A stretch of 27,687 nt of DNA from Candidatus Bathyarchaeota archaeon (GTDB lineage: Archaea; Thermoproteota; CALKCG01; B24; JAGTQN01): contig JAGTQN010000006.1 in assembly GCA_018396395.1 (NCBI GenBank), positions 11,779 to 39,465 of the forward strand, in the 5' to 3' direction. Each line of letters begins with the position of its first letter. The stretch's first letter is position 1. Shown one piece after another: positions 1 through 6,965 of the stretch. The notes below the pieces were generated by a model that ran no database searches, was not told the DNA's origin, and was given only the letters and a program-made list of their open reading frames with translations. The position numbers and the translations under genes were made by a program.

Positions 1-1
1 T

Positions 2-172
2 GCAGACGTAATGAGGTCGATGACTTCTGGAAGGGCCTTCTGGTCCCTCTTCTTCTCAAGATGGTCTCCTGTTCCCCAGAGTATGCTTCCAAAGCTCATC
101 GAGGAGATAAGAAGGCGAAAAGGGCTGTCGGCTGAACCACCGAAGGCTGAAGAATTCATGGATAGGGACTAA
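2..172 (+). CDS. fusA: Elongation factor 2 (aEF-2), C-terminal fragment
   Basis: The window opens inside a gene; the frame starting at base 2 gives 56 residues and a TAA at 170-172. The peptide contains RSMTSGRAFWSLFFSRW and ends in RKGLSAEPPKAEEFMDRD, matching the usual end of archaeal/eukaryotic EF-2 (R-S-x-T-x-G-x-A-x-W near the start, then P-V-P, then IR-x-RKGL-x-x-EPPK). EF-2 is the GTPase that drives ribosomal translocation; only the end of its C-terminal domain is visible, so nothing can be said about its GTPase domain, start or promoter. Identification rests on remembered family C-termini and is strong for so short a fragment. Confidence 0.85.
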   Translation, partial: ADVMRSMTSGRAFWSLFFSRWSPVPQSMLPKLIEEIRRRKGLSAEPPKAEEFMDRD

Positions 173-388
173 GTTAATAGCTTCATGAGCGCCTTTCTTT
201 AAGGCGTCAAATAAATCGAGGCAAAGGCTCAAATAAAACAGCTTTGCCGGCCGCTGAAAGGTTTAGACGACAGACTCGGAAAAATCGAGGAAGGGCTTTT
301 GGGCTTCGAATTAAAGGGTCTCGGGAGCCTATTATTATTGCGAGGGGTTCATTAGCCTGGGAAATGTTATCTTATATTGGTCAGTAAG

Positions 389-736
389 TTAAGCCAACTT
401 GCCCATGTCGGCCTCTATCTTCTTCCAATCGACGACCTTCTTAACCATATCCCTAAGCTGGGCCTTCATGAGATCCATGGCTGTAGGGCCCAGCTGACTT
501 ACGTTCCAAGTAACAAAGGGTGGATAGAAGACAGCCTCTTTCAGTATGGGCTTTCCATCCACCATGTCAAACTTGATGAAGCCTATCTCCCTGAGATAGC
601 AGCTATCGTTTGGACAGAGAATGTCGATTTCCCTCATTTCCTTCTTCAGGAAGATGAACTTGTAATCTTCGGCCTTTTCTATAATCCTGCCGCAGGGGCA
701 TTGGATCTTTCCTTCCGATGCCGTATAGACCACCAA
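389..736 (-). CDS. Small Cys-rich protein of unknown function
   Basis: Encodes 115 residues. The start is TTG at 736, chosen because a strong Shine-Dalgarno-like AAAGGAGAG lies about 10 bases upstream on the minus strand (near 747-755). Residues 13-15 form a C-P-C pair and residues 41-46 a C-P-N-D-S-C pair, so a four-Cys zinc ribbon is likely; the middle is rich in charged residues and the C-terminal third (KAQLRDMVKKVVDW) is a probable amphipathic helix. No signal peptide or membrane segment is visible. It lies opposite to its neighbours, between aEF-2 and the nop5 operon. An almost co-extensive plus-strand frame exists but lacks the RBS and the Cys pattern. I do not recognise the family. 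Confidence 0.65.
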   Translation of the reverse strand: MVVYTASEGKIQCPCGRIIEKAEDYKFIFLKKEMREIDILCPNDSCYLREIGFIKFDMVDGKPILKEAVFYPPFVTWNVSQLGPTAMDLMKAQLRDMVKKVVDWKKIEADMGKLA

Positions 737-830
737 TTTTAGAATTCTCTCCTTTGCTATTAAGGCTTTCTATCTCGTTGCCGTCATATCATAGCGTTGG
801 TAATTTCATCTTTTCAGGAAAGCGAGAGGG

Positions 831-840
831 TTTTTATGAA
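831..840 (+). promoter_or_regulatory. TATA box of the nop5-flpA-trm1 operon
   Basis: A T-rich TATA-like element (tttttatgaa) preceded by a purine-rich stretch (gcgagagg) that could be the BRE. It sits about 28-35 bases before the nop5 ATG at 868 and no Shine-Dalgarno sequence precedes that ATG, so a leaderless or nearly leaderless transcript is inferred. Confidence 0.4.
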
Positions 841-867
841 TCTATTGTATAAAATAAGCGAAGAAGA

Positions 868-2052
868 ATGGATGCTAGGCTTCTACACCTTCCCATGGGA
901 GCCTTCGCCTTCAAGCCCGACGGTACATTATTGGCGAAGACCTTCTATCCTAAGGATCCTGATGAGGCTGCCGCCCGCATCGGAGGCCTAGAATCGGGAA
1001 ATCCCCCGGAAGAGACCATGGCTTTAATAAGGGACCTGATGGAAAAGGGTTACAAGAATTTCCTCGTAGATTCGGAGGCATTGACTCGAAGCCTTAAGAA
1101 GGTTGGGATTAGGGCTACTTATGCGAAGGCTGAGACCCAAGGTTGGATCCGATCTTTTTACGAAAACCCTGGAAAGATGGCCGTTGAACTGGGCTTCGTT
1201 GAGAAGGAGGAAGATTACCATACCTTTGTCCACAGGGTTTCCATAGCCCTTACGAGGATCAGGATCAGGAAAGCCTCAGAAAGGAAAGATTCCCTCCTCG
1301 TCCAAGGAGTTGCAGCCCTCGAGGAGATCGATAAGGTAGCGAATCTCCTCCTTAGCAGGATCCGCGAATGGTATGGGCTCCACTTTCCCGAAGTGGGCAA
1401 GCTCGTAGAGAATCCTGAAACGTACCTAAGGATCGTAGCAAACCTAGGCCATAGGAAGGAATTTAGCCCTGAGAGATTGAAAGGCTTCATATCATCAGAG
1501 GCTAGGGTCGAAGAACTGAATAGGGCATCCAAGGAATCCATCGGAGCCGATTTTGCTGAGGAAGATCTTGCCCAAATCAGGAAGATGGCGGAGGTTGTTC
1601 TTAGGCTTATGGGCTTTAGGAATTCCTTGGAAACTTACATAAGCCATATGGCGGAAGAATTGGCGCCCAATGCATCAGCCCTCGTAGGACCGATAATATG
1701 TGCCAAGCTCATAGCCAGGGCTGGAAGCCTCGAAAAGCTTTCTAGAATGCCCTCAAGCACAATCCAGGTTCTGGGGGCTGAGAAGGCCCTCTTCAGATCC
1801 CTCCGTACTGGGGCCCGTCCTCCCAAGCATGGCATCATATTCCAGCATCCTTTTGTACATCAGTCTCCGAAGGCCATAAGGGGGAAGATTGCGAGGAATC
1901 TGGCCGGAAAGCTCGCCATAGCCTCCAGGATCGATGCCTATGGGGGGGTTTACATGGGTGAGAAGCTGAGGGAAGACTTGGAGAAACGTCTAGAGGATAT
2001 CAAGAAGGGCTATGGCTCCGCAAAGCCTAGGGAAAGGGGGCGAGGAGCTTGA
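868..2052 (+). CDS. nop5: C/D box RNP core protein Nop5 (Nop56/58 homologue)
   Basis: Nop5 bridges L7Ae-bound box C/D guide RNA and fibrillarin in the archaeal 2'-O-methylation RNP that modifies rRNA and tRNA. The 394-residue product has the N-terminal fibrillarin-binding domain (MGAFAFKPDGTLL near the start), a central charged coiled-coil region, and the NOP domain around residues 270-370 with the hallmark GARPPKHGIIFQHP followed by SPKAIRGKIAR and KLAIASRIDAYGG. Length is normal for archaeal Nop5 and the basic tail (PRERGRGA) is typical. The ATG at 868 fits the family N-terminus; the frame is closed by a stop at 850. Its stop overlaps the fibrillarin start by 4 bases, so the two partners are translationally coupled. 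Confidence 0.95.
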   Translation: MDARLLHLPMGAFAFKPDGTLLAKTFYPKDPDEAAARIGGLESGNPPEETMALIRDLMEKGYKNFLVDSEALTRSLKKVGIRATYAKAETQGWIRSFYENPGKMAVELGFVEKEEDYHTFVHRVSIALTRIRIRKASERKDSLLVQGVAALEEIDKVANLLLSRIREWYGLHFPEVGKLVENPETYLRIVANLGHRKEFSPERLKGFISSEARVEELNRASKESIGADFAEEDLAQIRKMAEVVLRLMGFRNSLETYISHMAEELAPNASALVGPIICAKLIARAGSLEKLSRMPSSTIQVLGAEKALFRSLRTGARPPKHGIIFQHPFVHQSPKAIRGKIARNLAGKLAIASRIDAYGGVYMGEKLREDLEKRLEDIKKGYGSAKPRERGRGA

Positions 2053-2741
2053 AGGTCGAGGCCCATGAGCGCTTTGAAGGCGTCTACTGGGTCATCTTTG
2101 AAAACGGTAAGAGGTTTTTGGCTACAGAAAACCTTACCCCAGGAAGGAATGTCTATGGGGAAAAGCTAGTCGTCCAAGATTCGAAGGAGTATAGGCTTTG
2201 GGATCCCTACAGGAGCAAGCTTGGCGCCCTTATCATGAAGGGGGTTAGGCGCCTTCCTTTGAAGGCCAGAGATAGGGTTCTATACCTTGGCGCAGCCTCT
2301 GGAACGACAGCAAGCCATGTCTCGGACATCGTTGGGTCTGAGGGAAGGGTTTATTGCGTAGAGTTCAGCCCCAGATCCATGAGGGACCTCGTGAACAATG
2401 TTTGCGAGTATAGGGCGAATATGATCCCGATCCTCGAGGATGCCAGGTTTCCAGAGAAATACAGGAGTATCGTGGGCATCGTAGATGTTATCTATTGCGA
2501 TATTGCACAACCTGAGCAAGCGAGGATCCTGGCGGACAATGCCGATATGTTCCTTAGAAAGGGAGGCTCATCCTTTCTAGCCGTGAAGGCGAGGAGCATC
2601 GATGTAACCAAGAAGCCCTCGGAAATCTTCGAAGCCGAGCTTGAGGTCCTTAGGGAGAGGAGCTTCAAGATTCAGGAATGCCTCTACCTTGAACCCTACG
2701 ATCGAGACCATATGATGGTTGTAGCCCGCTTTGGAGCCTGA
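2049..2741 (+). CDS. flpA: Fibrillarin, 2'-O-methyltransferase of the C/D RNP
   Basis: Fibrillarin is the SAM-dependent enzyme that methylates the 2'-OH of rRNA/tRNA nucleotides selected by box C/D guide RNAs. The 230-residue protein has the short N-terminal beta domain, then a Rossmann methyltransferase: SAM motif VLYLGAASGTTASHVSDIVG (about 77-96), acidic VYCVEFSPRS (about 102-111), and the conserved DVIYCDIAQPEQ region followed by FLAVKARSID. Length is normal. The start is TTG at 2049 within the nop5 stop region, with GAGGAG just upstream; the tight Nop5 partnership makes the overlap meaningful. Followed after 2 bases by trm1, so three RNA-modification genes share one transcript. Confidence 0.95.
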   Translation: MKVEAHERFEGVYWVIFENGKRFLATENLTPGRNVYGEKLVVQDSKEYRLWDPYRSKLGALIMKGVRRLPLKARDRVLYLGAASGTTASHVSDIVGSEGRVYCVEFSPRSMRDLVNNVCEYRANMIPILEDARFPEKYRSIVGIVDVIYCDIAQPEQARILADNADMFLRKGGSSFLAVKARSIDVTKKPSEIFEAELEVLRERSFKIQECLYLEPYDRDHMMVVARFGA

Positions 2742-2743
2742 GA

Positions 2744-3952
2744 ATGCCTTTGGTAACCGAAGGATTCCCCTTTCCTACGACCATCCTATCCGAAGGAAAG
2801 GTTAGGATCCTCGTACCTAGGGCTACCATAGAAGGACCTAGCCTCAAAGGGCCATCATCGAGGCGTTTCCCCGTATTTTACAACCCAGGAATGGCCTTAA
2901 ACAGGGACCTCTCCGTCCTCGCCCTAAGGGTTGAAAGGCGCCTCCTAGGGCGGGAAGCCCTCGCATGCGATGCCATGGCAGGATGCGGAGCCAAGGGCTT
3001 GAGGCTAGCGGCCGAGGTCGAAGGAACAAGGATCCTTCTAAACGACATAAACCCCATGGCTGTGCGCCTCATAAACTATAACGTACGGCTCAATGCCTTG
3101 GAAGAAAGGGCGATAGTTAGGAATGAAGATGCCCGCCTCTTGCTTTTGGAAAGGGCCTTCAGGGAAGGAACCTTGGACTATGTAGATGTGGATCCCTTCG
3201 GTTCTCCAGCCGTCTTCGTAGAGGCAGCTTTGTGCAGCCTCGTCGACGGTGGATTTTTAGCCCTTACTGCCACGGATACGGCTGTCCTTAACGGCGTTCA
3301 TGCTGAGGCCTGTATTCGAAAATACTGGGCAAAGCCTCTGAGATGCGAGTATCATCATGAAGTCGGAGCAAGAATCCTCCTAGGCTATACAGCTCGGGTC
3401 GCCGCCATGCATGGCTTCGGCATAAGTCCACTGCTTACAGAAAGGTCAAGCCATTATGTCAGAACGATTGTTTCTATAAATCGGTCCTCCAAGTCCTTAA
3501 GGGAGACCATGAATTCCTTAGGTTTCCTTTTCCACTGCCATAGCTGCTTCCATAGGCATCTAGAACCCTACGACCATGCGCATAAGCGTACGGGGCTTGT
3601 ATGCTCCTGTGGTTCAAAGCTGAGCTGGGCTGGTCCCCTTTGGATAGGAAGATTAGGGGATAAAGCTTTCTTGAAATCGATGCTCCAGGAATCAGAAAAA
3701 GGAGCTATGCAGGAGCCCAGAAGGGTTAGGAGGCTCTTAGAACTGCTTGTGGATGAGGTTGAGGCTCCACCGACTTATTTCGTACCACAGGAAATATGCA
3801 AGGAACTTGGCATTCCTATACCTTCCCTGAAAGAGATTGCCCTTAGACTTCAAAGCCTTGGCTATAGCTTCTTCTTAACCCACTTCTCCCCAGGAAGCTT
3901 TAGAACGGATGCCCCGGCGAAGGCCCTCGCCGAGCTTCTTCGGAGGGGCTAG
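2744..3952 (+). CDS. trm1: tRNA (guanine26-N2)-dimethyltransferase Trm1
   Basis: Trm1 makes m2G/m2,2G at position 26 of tRNA. The 402-residue protein shows the N-terminal EG...ILVPRA region, FYNPGMALNRD (45-55), a SAM-binding loop ACDAMAGCGAKGLR (74-87), an acidic LLNDINP loop (98-104), and the catalytic DVDPFGSP (148-155). A C-terminal zinc-binding region follows (C-H-S-C at about 263 and C-S-C-G at about 288), then a winged-helix-like tail. The ATG at 2744 comes 2 bases after the fibrillarin stop. All family motifs are intact. The tRNA-Val in this window has A, not G, at position 26, so that tRNA is not expected to be a substrate. Confidence 0.94.
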   Translation: MPLVTEGFPFPTTILSEGKVRILVPRATIEGPSLKGPSSRRFPVFYNPGMALNRDLSVLALRVERRLLGREALACDAMAGCGAKGLRLAAEVEGTRILLNDINPMAVRLINYNVRLNALEERAIVRNEDARLLLLERAFREGTLDYVDVDPFGSPAVFVEAALCSLVDGGFLALTATDTAVLNGVHAEACIRKYWAKPLRCEYHHEVGARILLGYTARVAAMHGFGISPLLTERSSHYVRTIVSINRSSKSLRETMNSLGFLFHCHSCFHRHLEPYDHAHKRTGLVCSCGSKLSWAGPLWIGRLGDKAFLKSMLQESEKGAMQEPRRVRRLLELLVDEVEAPPTYFVPQEICKELGIPIPSLKEIALRLQSLGYSFFLTHFSPGSFRTDAPAKALAELLRRG

Positions 3953-3953
3953 G

Positions 3954-4031
3954 CTTCAACTTCAGCTACAGCTTCAATTCAACCTCAACCTTAGCTTCAT
4001 CCTAAGCCTACACCCCACCTACGCCTAAGCC
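3954..4031. repeat. Degenerate hexanucleotide tandem array (main block)
   Basis: Directly after the trm1 stop the sequence falls into about 13 consecutive six-base units: cttcaa, cttcag, ctacag, cttcaa, ttcaac, ctcaac, cttagc, ttcatc, ctaagc, ctacac, cccacc, tacgcc, taagcc. The units drift gradually from CTTCAA-like to CTAAGC-like. This lies in the convergent gap between trm1 and the TFE-beta-like gene. No ORF of note spans it. It looks like slippage-generated satellite DNA that has since decayed. Confidence 0.6.
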
Positions 4032-4072
4032 CTTCCCAACCTCGGGCATCTCAAAAGTGTAATTAACCGACA

Positions 4073-4096
4073 CCTAAGCCCAAGCCTAAGCTTAAG
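4073..4096. repeat. Second block of the hexanucleotide array
   Basis: Four six-base units (cctaag, cccaag, cctaag, cttaag) continue the same consensus after a 40-base interruption. The block runs into the stop codon region of the minus-strand TFE-beta-like gene (ends 4092), so the array has touched that gene's 3' end. Confidence 0.5.
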
Positions 4097-4481
4097 TCTC
4101 GGGACTTCTTCTCCTAAAGGGGGTTAGAAGCCATTTTGTAAAATTCGAGCATTTTATCGGACTCACTGCCCCCGCCTCGTCGCATTTATCGCTCAACTCA
4201 CAGATAAGGCAGGGACAATCGATGATGGAATCGAGGTTCACTGAGCGCTTTATGGCATAAAGCCTATATGTCCATCGCTCCTCGTTGAGTTCCTTTACCC
4301 GCTTTATGAGCTTCCTCCGTTCAAGCCTAAGGGATATCCTAGATCCTTCCCGGCTCGTCGTCCCTAGGCTACGCCAGAGATCACTTTGGAGGATCCCCTT
4401 CTCCCCTGCATCAAGGACGATCTGAAGGGCTTGTCTCTCGATTTCCCGACGTTTAGACTGGGAATTCGTCTTCGAGACCAC
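4092..4481 (-). CDS. TFE-beta / RPC34-like transcription factor with Fe-S motif
   Basis: Encodes 129 residues from a GTG at 4481 preceded by a purine-rich GGGGATAA. Residues 10-80 look like one winged helix (GEKGILQSDLWRSLGTTSREGSRISLRLERRKLI). The C-terminus has Cys89, Cys91, Cys94, Cys100 and Cys111 in the pattern C-x-C-x2-C-x5-C-x10-C followed by a WLL. As I recall it, eukaryotic RPC39/RPC34 has the same spacing with the same E-x-G-x-(I/V)-S-P element, where the cysteines hold a 4Fe-4S cluster. Archaeal homologues are TFE-beta, partner of TFE-alpha in open-complex formation, known from Crenarchaeota and Thaumarchaeota. The next gene upstream on the same strand is TFB, which supports the call. 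Only one winged helix is evident. Confidence 0.8.
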   Translation of the reverse strand: MVSKTNSQSKRREIERQALQIVLDAGEKGILQSDLWRSLGTTSREGSRISLRLERRKLIKRVKELNEERWTYRLYAIKRSVNLDSIIDCPCLICELSDKCDEAGAVSPIKCSNFTKWLLTPFRRRSPET

Positions 4482-4568
4482 TTATCCCCATTCCCCCAAT
4501 TAAAGAAAGGGCCGAACCATATAAACATGGTTTCCCCAAGATTCTTTCATCCATTCGCGGCCATGGGG

Positions 4569-5483
4569 CTATACTGTTACTACGAGGTCTAGATGCTTCA
4601 GGAGGCTCGCATAGCGATTTCTTACGGTAACCTCTGTAACGTTAGCAACCTCTGCAAGCTCCCTCTGGGTAAGCCTTCCTCCGTTTAAAATGGAGGCAAC
4701 GTAGAGGGCTGCTGCCGCGATACCCGTCGGACCCCTTCCACTTGTCAATCCCATCTCCGTCGCTATTTTGATGATATGGGCAGCGAGCCTCTCGGTTTTA
4801 CCTTGAATACCTAACTGGTTCGAAAACCTAGAGACATAGTGTAACGGAGTGATGGGAGGGACGAATTCGCCCAGTTCCTTCACCATGAACCTATAGCTTC
4901 GGCCAATTTCTTTCTTCGAAAGGAGGGAAACCCTTGAAATCTCGTCCAATGTCCTCGCAACACCGCACTGACGGCAAGCCATATATATGGCTGCGGCCAC
5001 CATGCCCTGGATGCTCCGGCCCCGGATTAAGTGTAGCTTTAAGGCCCTTCGATAGATCACCGAGGCTGTTTCTAGGATATGCCTCGGAATGTTCAGGGAA
5101 GTGCTCATCTTGCTCAACTCAGCGAGGGCAAAGGCGAGGTTTCTTTCAGAGGCATCCGAAAGCCTCACCCTCCTTTGCCACTTGCGGAGGTTGTATATCT
5201 GAGCTGCCTGGTCTGGGCTAATATGCCTGGTGTTCGGAAGCCTTCTCCAATCGATGACGGTTGAAAGTCCCTTATCATGGATGGTATAGGTTAAAGGGGC
5301 TCCAACGCGGGTCCTCTTAGCCTTCTGTTCATCGTTAAAGGCTCTCCATTCTGGTCCCGTATCGGCGATCTTTTCTTGGACGACGAAGCCGCAGTTCGCG
5401 CATACAATCTCGGCATTCTCGTAATCCCTGATGAGTTTATCACTTCCACACTCCTGGCATCTTCTTACAGGAGTTCTGCTCAT
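4569..5483 (-). CDS. tfb: Transcription initiation factor IIB (TFB)
   Basis: TFB binds the TBP-TATA complex and the BRE and recruits RNA polymerase. The 304-residue protein has an N-terminal zinc ribbon (Cys9, Cys12, Cys28, Cys31), a B-reader/linker region (GPEWRAFNDEQKAKRTRVGAP, about 43-63, then a GLSTVIDW segment) and two cyclin repeats: the first around 110-200 (LAFALAELSKM, GMVAAAIYMACR), the second around 205-300 (AAHIIKIATEMGLTSGRGP, GIAAAALYVASIL, TQRELAEVANVTEVTVRNRY). The second repeat ends in the HTH that reads the BRE. All parts look intact and length is normal. The start (ATG 5483) overlaps the gar1 stop by 4 bases, so gar1-tfb form an operon. Confidence 0.96.
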   Translation of the reverse strand: MSRTPVRRCQECGSDKLIRDYENAEIVCANCGFVVQEKIADTGPEWRAFNDEQKAKRTRVGAPLTYTIHDKGLSTVIDWRRLPNTRHISPDQAAQIYNLRKWQRRVRLSDASERNLAFALAELSKMSTSLNIPRHILETASVIYRRALKLHLIRGRSIQGMVAAAIYMACRQCGVARTLDEISRVSLLSKKEIGRSYRFMVKELGEFVPPITPLHYVSRFSNQLGIQGKTERLAAHIIKIATEMGLTSGRGPTGIAAAALYVASILNGGRLTQRELAEVANVTEVTVRNRYASLLKHLDLVVTV

Positions 5484-5740
5484 CTAAACCTCATCCTCCT
5501 CCGCGGAGCTAAAGCGTAAAGACTTCCGCCTTTCTTCAAGAATTCTTCCGTCTTTTTTATGGTTGGCTTTACAAGAACATAAGGGGATCTTGTGGGACCG
5601 ATGATGTCTGCCACGATCCCTATAGGATTCATCTTTGCGTCTACGACTTCATCGCCTATTCCAGGAATGTTGAGTGCCTTAACAACGATGTTTCCTTCTT
5701 TTGAGATATGGAGAGGGGCCCCTAGCTTATACAAATTCAT
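5480..5740 (-). CDS. gar1: H/ACA RNP protein Gar1
   Basis: Gar1 is the H/ACA pseudouridylation RNP subunit that contacts Cbf5 and helps release product. The protein starts MNLYKLGAPLHISKEGNIVVKAL and continues with GDEVVDAKMNPIGIVADIIGPTRSPYVLVKP, the compact beta barrel of the Gar1/Naf1 family, ending in a basic PRRRMRFR tail. The frame can be extended upstream to a GTG at 5767 (nine more residues), but the TATA box at 5781-5789 would place the transcript start near 5760, so the ATG at 5740 fits better, as does the family N-terminus. It overlaps tfb by 4 bases, coupling an RNA-modification protein with a basal transcription factor. Confidence 0.85.
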   Translation of the reverse strand: MNLYKLGAPLHISKEGNIVVKALNIPGIGDEVVDAKMNPIGIVADIIGPTRSPYVLVKPTIKKTEEFLKKGGSLYALAPRRRMRFR

Positions 5741-5780
5741 TGCTCCGCTTGAGGATTCTGAAGGCACAAAGGGGAATGAC

Positions 5781-5789
5781 CTTATTTAA
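5781..5789 (-). promoter_or_regulatory. TATA box of the gar1-tfb operon
   Basis: On the minus strand the sequence reads CCTTAAATAAGG with the TTAAATAAG core here. Its distance to the two possible gar1 starts (about 19 and 46 bases) is the reason for choosing the downstream ATG at 5740. Confidence 0.45.
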
Positions 5790-5961
5790 GGTTTTCTTAC
5801 ATCAGGCTCCAAGAAAACTTGAGATTTTTCAGCTCTTTGTACGAAATAAAATGATCTGTTCCTGAATTTTCCAAAGGAGCCTCGTTTTTCCCTCCCTTGT
5901 CCTTTATTTTTTCTTTTCCTCTTTATAAGCCGATGGCATTCATCAAGGGCGAAAGAAAAAG

Positions 5962-5969
5962 ATTTAAAC
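5962..5969 (+). promoter_or_regulatory. TATA box of the HAD gene
   Basis: A purine-rich gaaagaaaaag (BRE-like) followed by atttaaac. A transcript starting about 25 bases later would carry a leader of roughly 90-100 bases before the coding start at 6080/6089, unusually long for this window. Confidence 0.45.
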
Positions 5970-5997
5970 CCATATATCCTATGCTTCGGATCAGTCT

Positions 5998-6018
5998 GGT
6001 TCCCTCGGTAATGGGACC
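5998..6018 (+). promoter_or_regulatory. Hairpin in the HAD 5' leader
   Basis: GGTTCCC (5998-6004) pairs with GGGACC (6013-6018) with one bulged T, closing an eight-base loop. It would be near the 5' end of the predicted HAD transcript. No known riboswitch pattern is recognised. Confidence 0.3.
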
Positions 6019-6035
6019 CATCTTGTTATCATATC

Positions 6036-6054
6036 GAATTGAATTGAATTGAAT
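6036..6054. repeat. GAATT pentanucleotide microsatellite
   Basis: Nearly four perfect head-to-tail copies of GAATT lie in the leader of the HAD gene, 25-35 bases before its start. Slippage here could change leader length; no function is evident. Confidence 0.7.
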
Positions 6055-6088
6055 AGGATCGAAAATCTTTCAGCCTTAGGTGGCTTGT

Positions 6089-6769
6089 ATGGCCCTATTG
6101 GAAGCCATTCTTCTTGACTGTGATGGGACCATCGTAGAACTACACTTCGATTATATGGGCGCGAGGCGAGCGATAATCGAATTCTTGGCTAAGAAGGGCT
6201 TTGAAAGAACGCTGTTCAGCGATGATGACCCCATTCAGGTAACCCTCGAAAAGCTGAAAAAGATTTTGGAAAACGTGGGGCAGGGACACCTCTTCGAAGA
6301 CTTCTTTATTCCCAGTAAGGAAATTATGGATCGATTTGAGATTGAAGCCTCCGAAAGGACGAATCTTATGCCAGGAGCCCTGGATACGATAAGATCCTTG
6401 AAGGCTATGGGTCTCAAAGTTGCCCTAGTTACCAATGCCGGTAGGAAGGCTATTGAGCTTCTATTCAGAAGGCTTCTGGAAAAGTCCCTCTTTGAAGCCA
6501 TCATAACGAGGGATGATGTAAAGCTTATGAAACCTGACCCATCGCCAGTCTTCGAAGCCTTGAGAAGGTTAGGAGTCCTCGCTTCAAAGGCCGCCATCGT
6601 CGGAGATAGCCCTATCGATATCAAAGCAGGCATTGCAGCTGGAGTAAAGACCGTAGGGATCGCTCCGAATTCGGAAAGGGAAGGGATCCTAAGAAGGGCT
6701 GGAGCCGATTATGTCATCCTATCCTTAACAGAACTTCCTGATCTCTTGGCAAGGATGGAGGAAGCATGA
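6089..6769 (+). CDS. HAD-superfamily phosphatase (phosphoglycolate phosphatase-like)
   Basis: A haloacid-dehalogenase-type phosphohydrolase of 226 residues. Motif I is LLDCDGTIV (nucleophile Asp10, acid/base Asp12), motif II is the Thr in ALVTNAG, motif III is the Lys in KLMKPDPSP, and motif IV is VGDSPID. The helical cap between motifs I and II (residues about 20-95) is the subfamily I type shared by phosphoglycolate phosphatases and pyrophosphatases, so the substrate is probably a small phospho-metabolite that the sequence does not define. The frame also allows a GTG start at 6080; the ATG at 6089 is preferred because GGTGGC (6079-6084) can serve as its ribosome binding site. It stands alone between divergent gar1 and the convergent ABC operon. 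Confidence 0.85.
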   Translation: MALLEAILLDCDGTIVELHFDYMGARRAIIEFLAKKGFERTLFSDDDPIQVTLEKLKKILENVGQGHLFEDFFIPSKEIMDRFEIEASERTNLMPGALDTIRSLKAMGLKVALVTNAGRKAIELLFRRLLEKSLFEAIITRDDVKLMKPDPSPVFEALRRLGVLASKAAIVGDSPIDIKAGIAAGVKTVGIAPNSEREGILRRAGADYVILSLTELPDLLARMEEA

Positions 6770-6783
6770 GGCTTATAGGTTGC

Positions 6784-6841
6784 GTAGAATAGAAATAGAA
6801 TTATTTAGAGATTTTATGTTTATGTAGAGTAGAAATAAAAT
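6784..6841. repeat. Imperfect direct repeat of 18 bases
   Basis: GTAGAATAGAAATAGAAT (6784-6801) recurs as GTAGAGTAGAAATAAAAT (6824-6841), 16 of 18 bases identical, spaced 40 bases start to start. The region after the HAD stop is AT-rich and holds no gene; the repeats may be debris of a duplication. Confidence 0.5.
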
Positions 6842-6965
6842 ATAGTCAATCTCAAAACCTTTGAGCTATTCAAGGATAGACTTATCCTGTAAGGGGATGG
6901 TAGAATCCTCTTGTAAGGGTCAAATTTTTCCAGACTTACTATAATTTTTGATTCTTTTTCCATTC

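Noticed and set aside
173..388. Possible short coding stretch after aEF-2 (GLDDRLGKIEEGLLGFELKG)
   Set aside because: A stop precedes it, no start codon or RBS is found, and it is only about 40 codons; too weak to annotate.
377..742. 121-codon plus-strand frame opposite the Cys-rich gene
   Set aside because: No RBS, and the minus-strand frame has an RBS, a protein-like composition and paired cysteines.
6036..6054. GAATT repeats as a CRISPR or origin iteron
   Set aside because: Units are five bases with no spacers and no cas or replication gene nearby; a simple microsatellite explains them.
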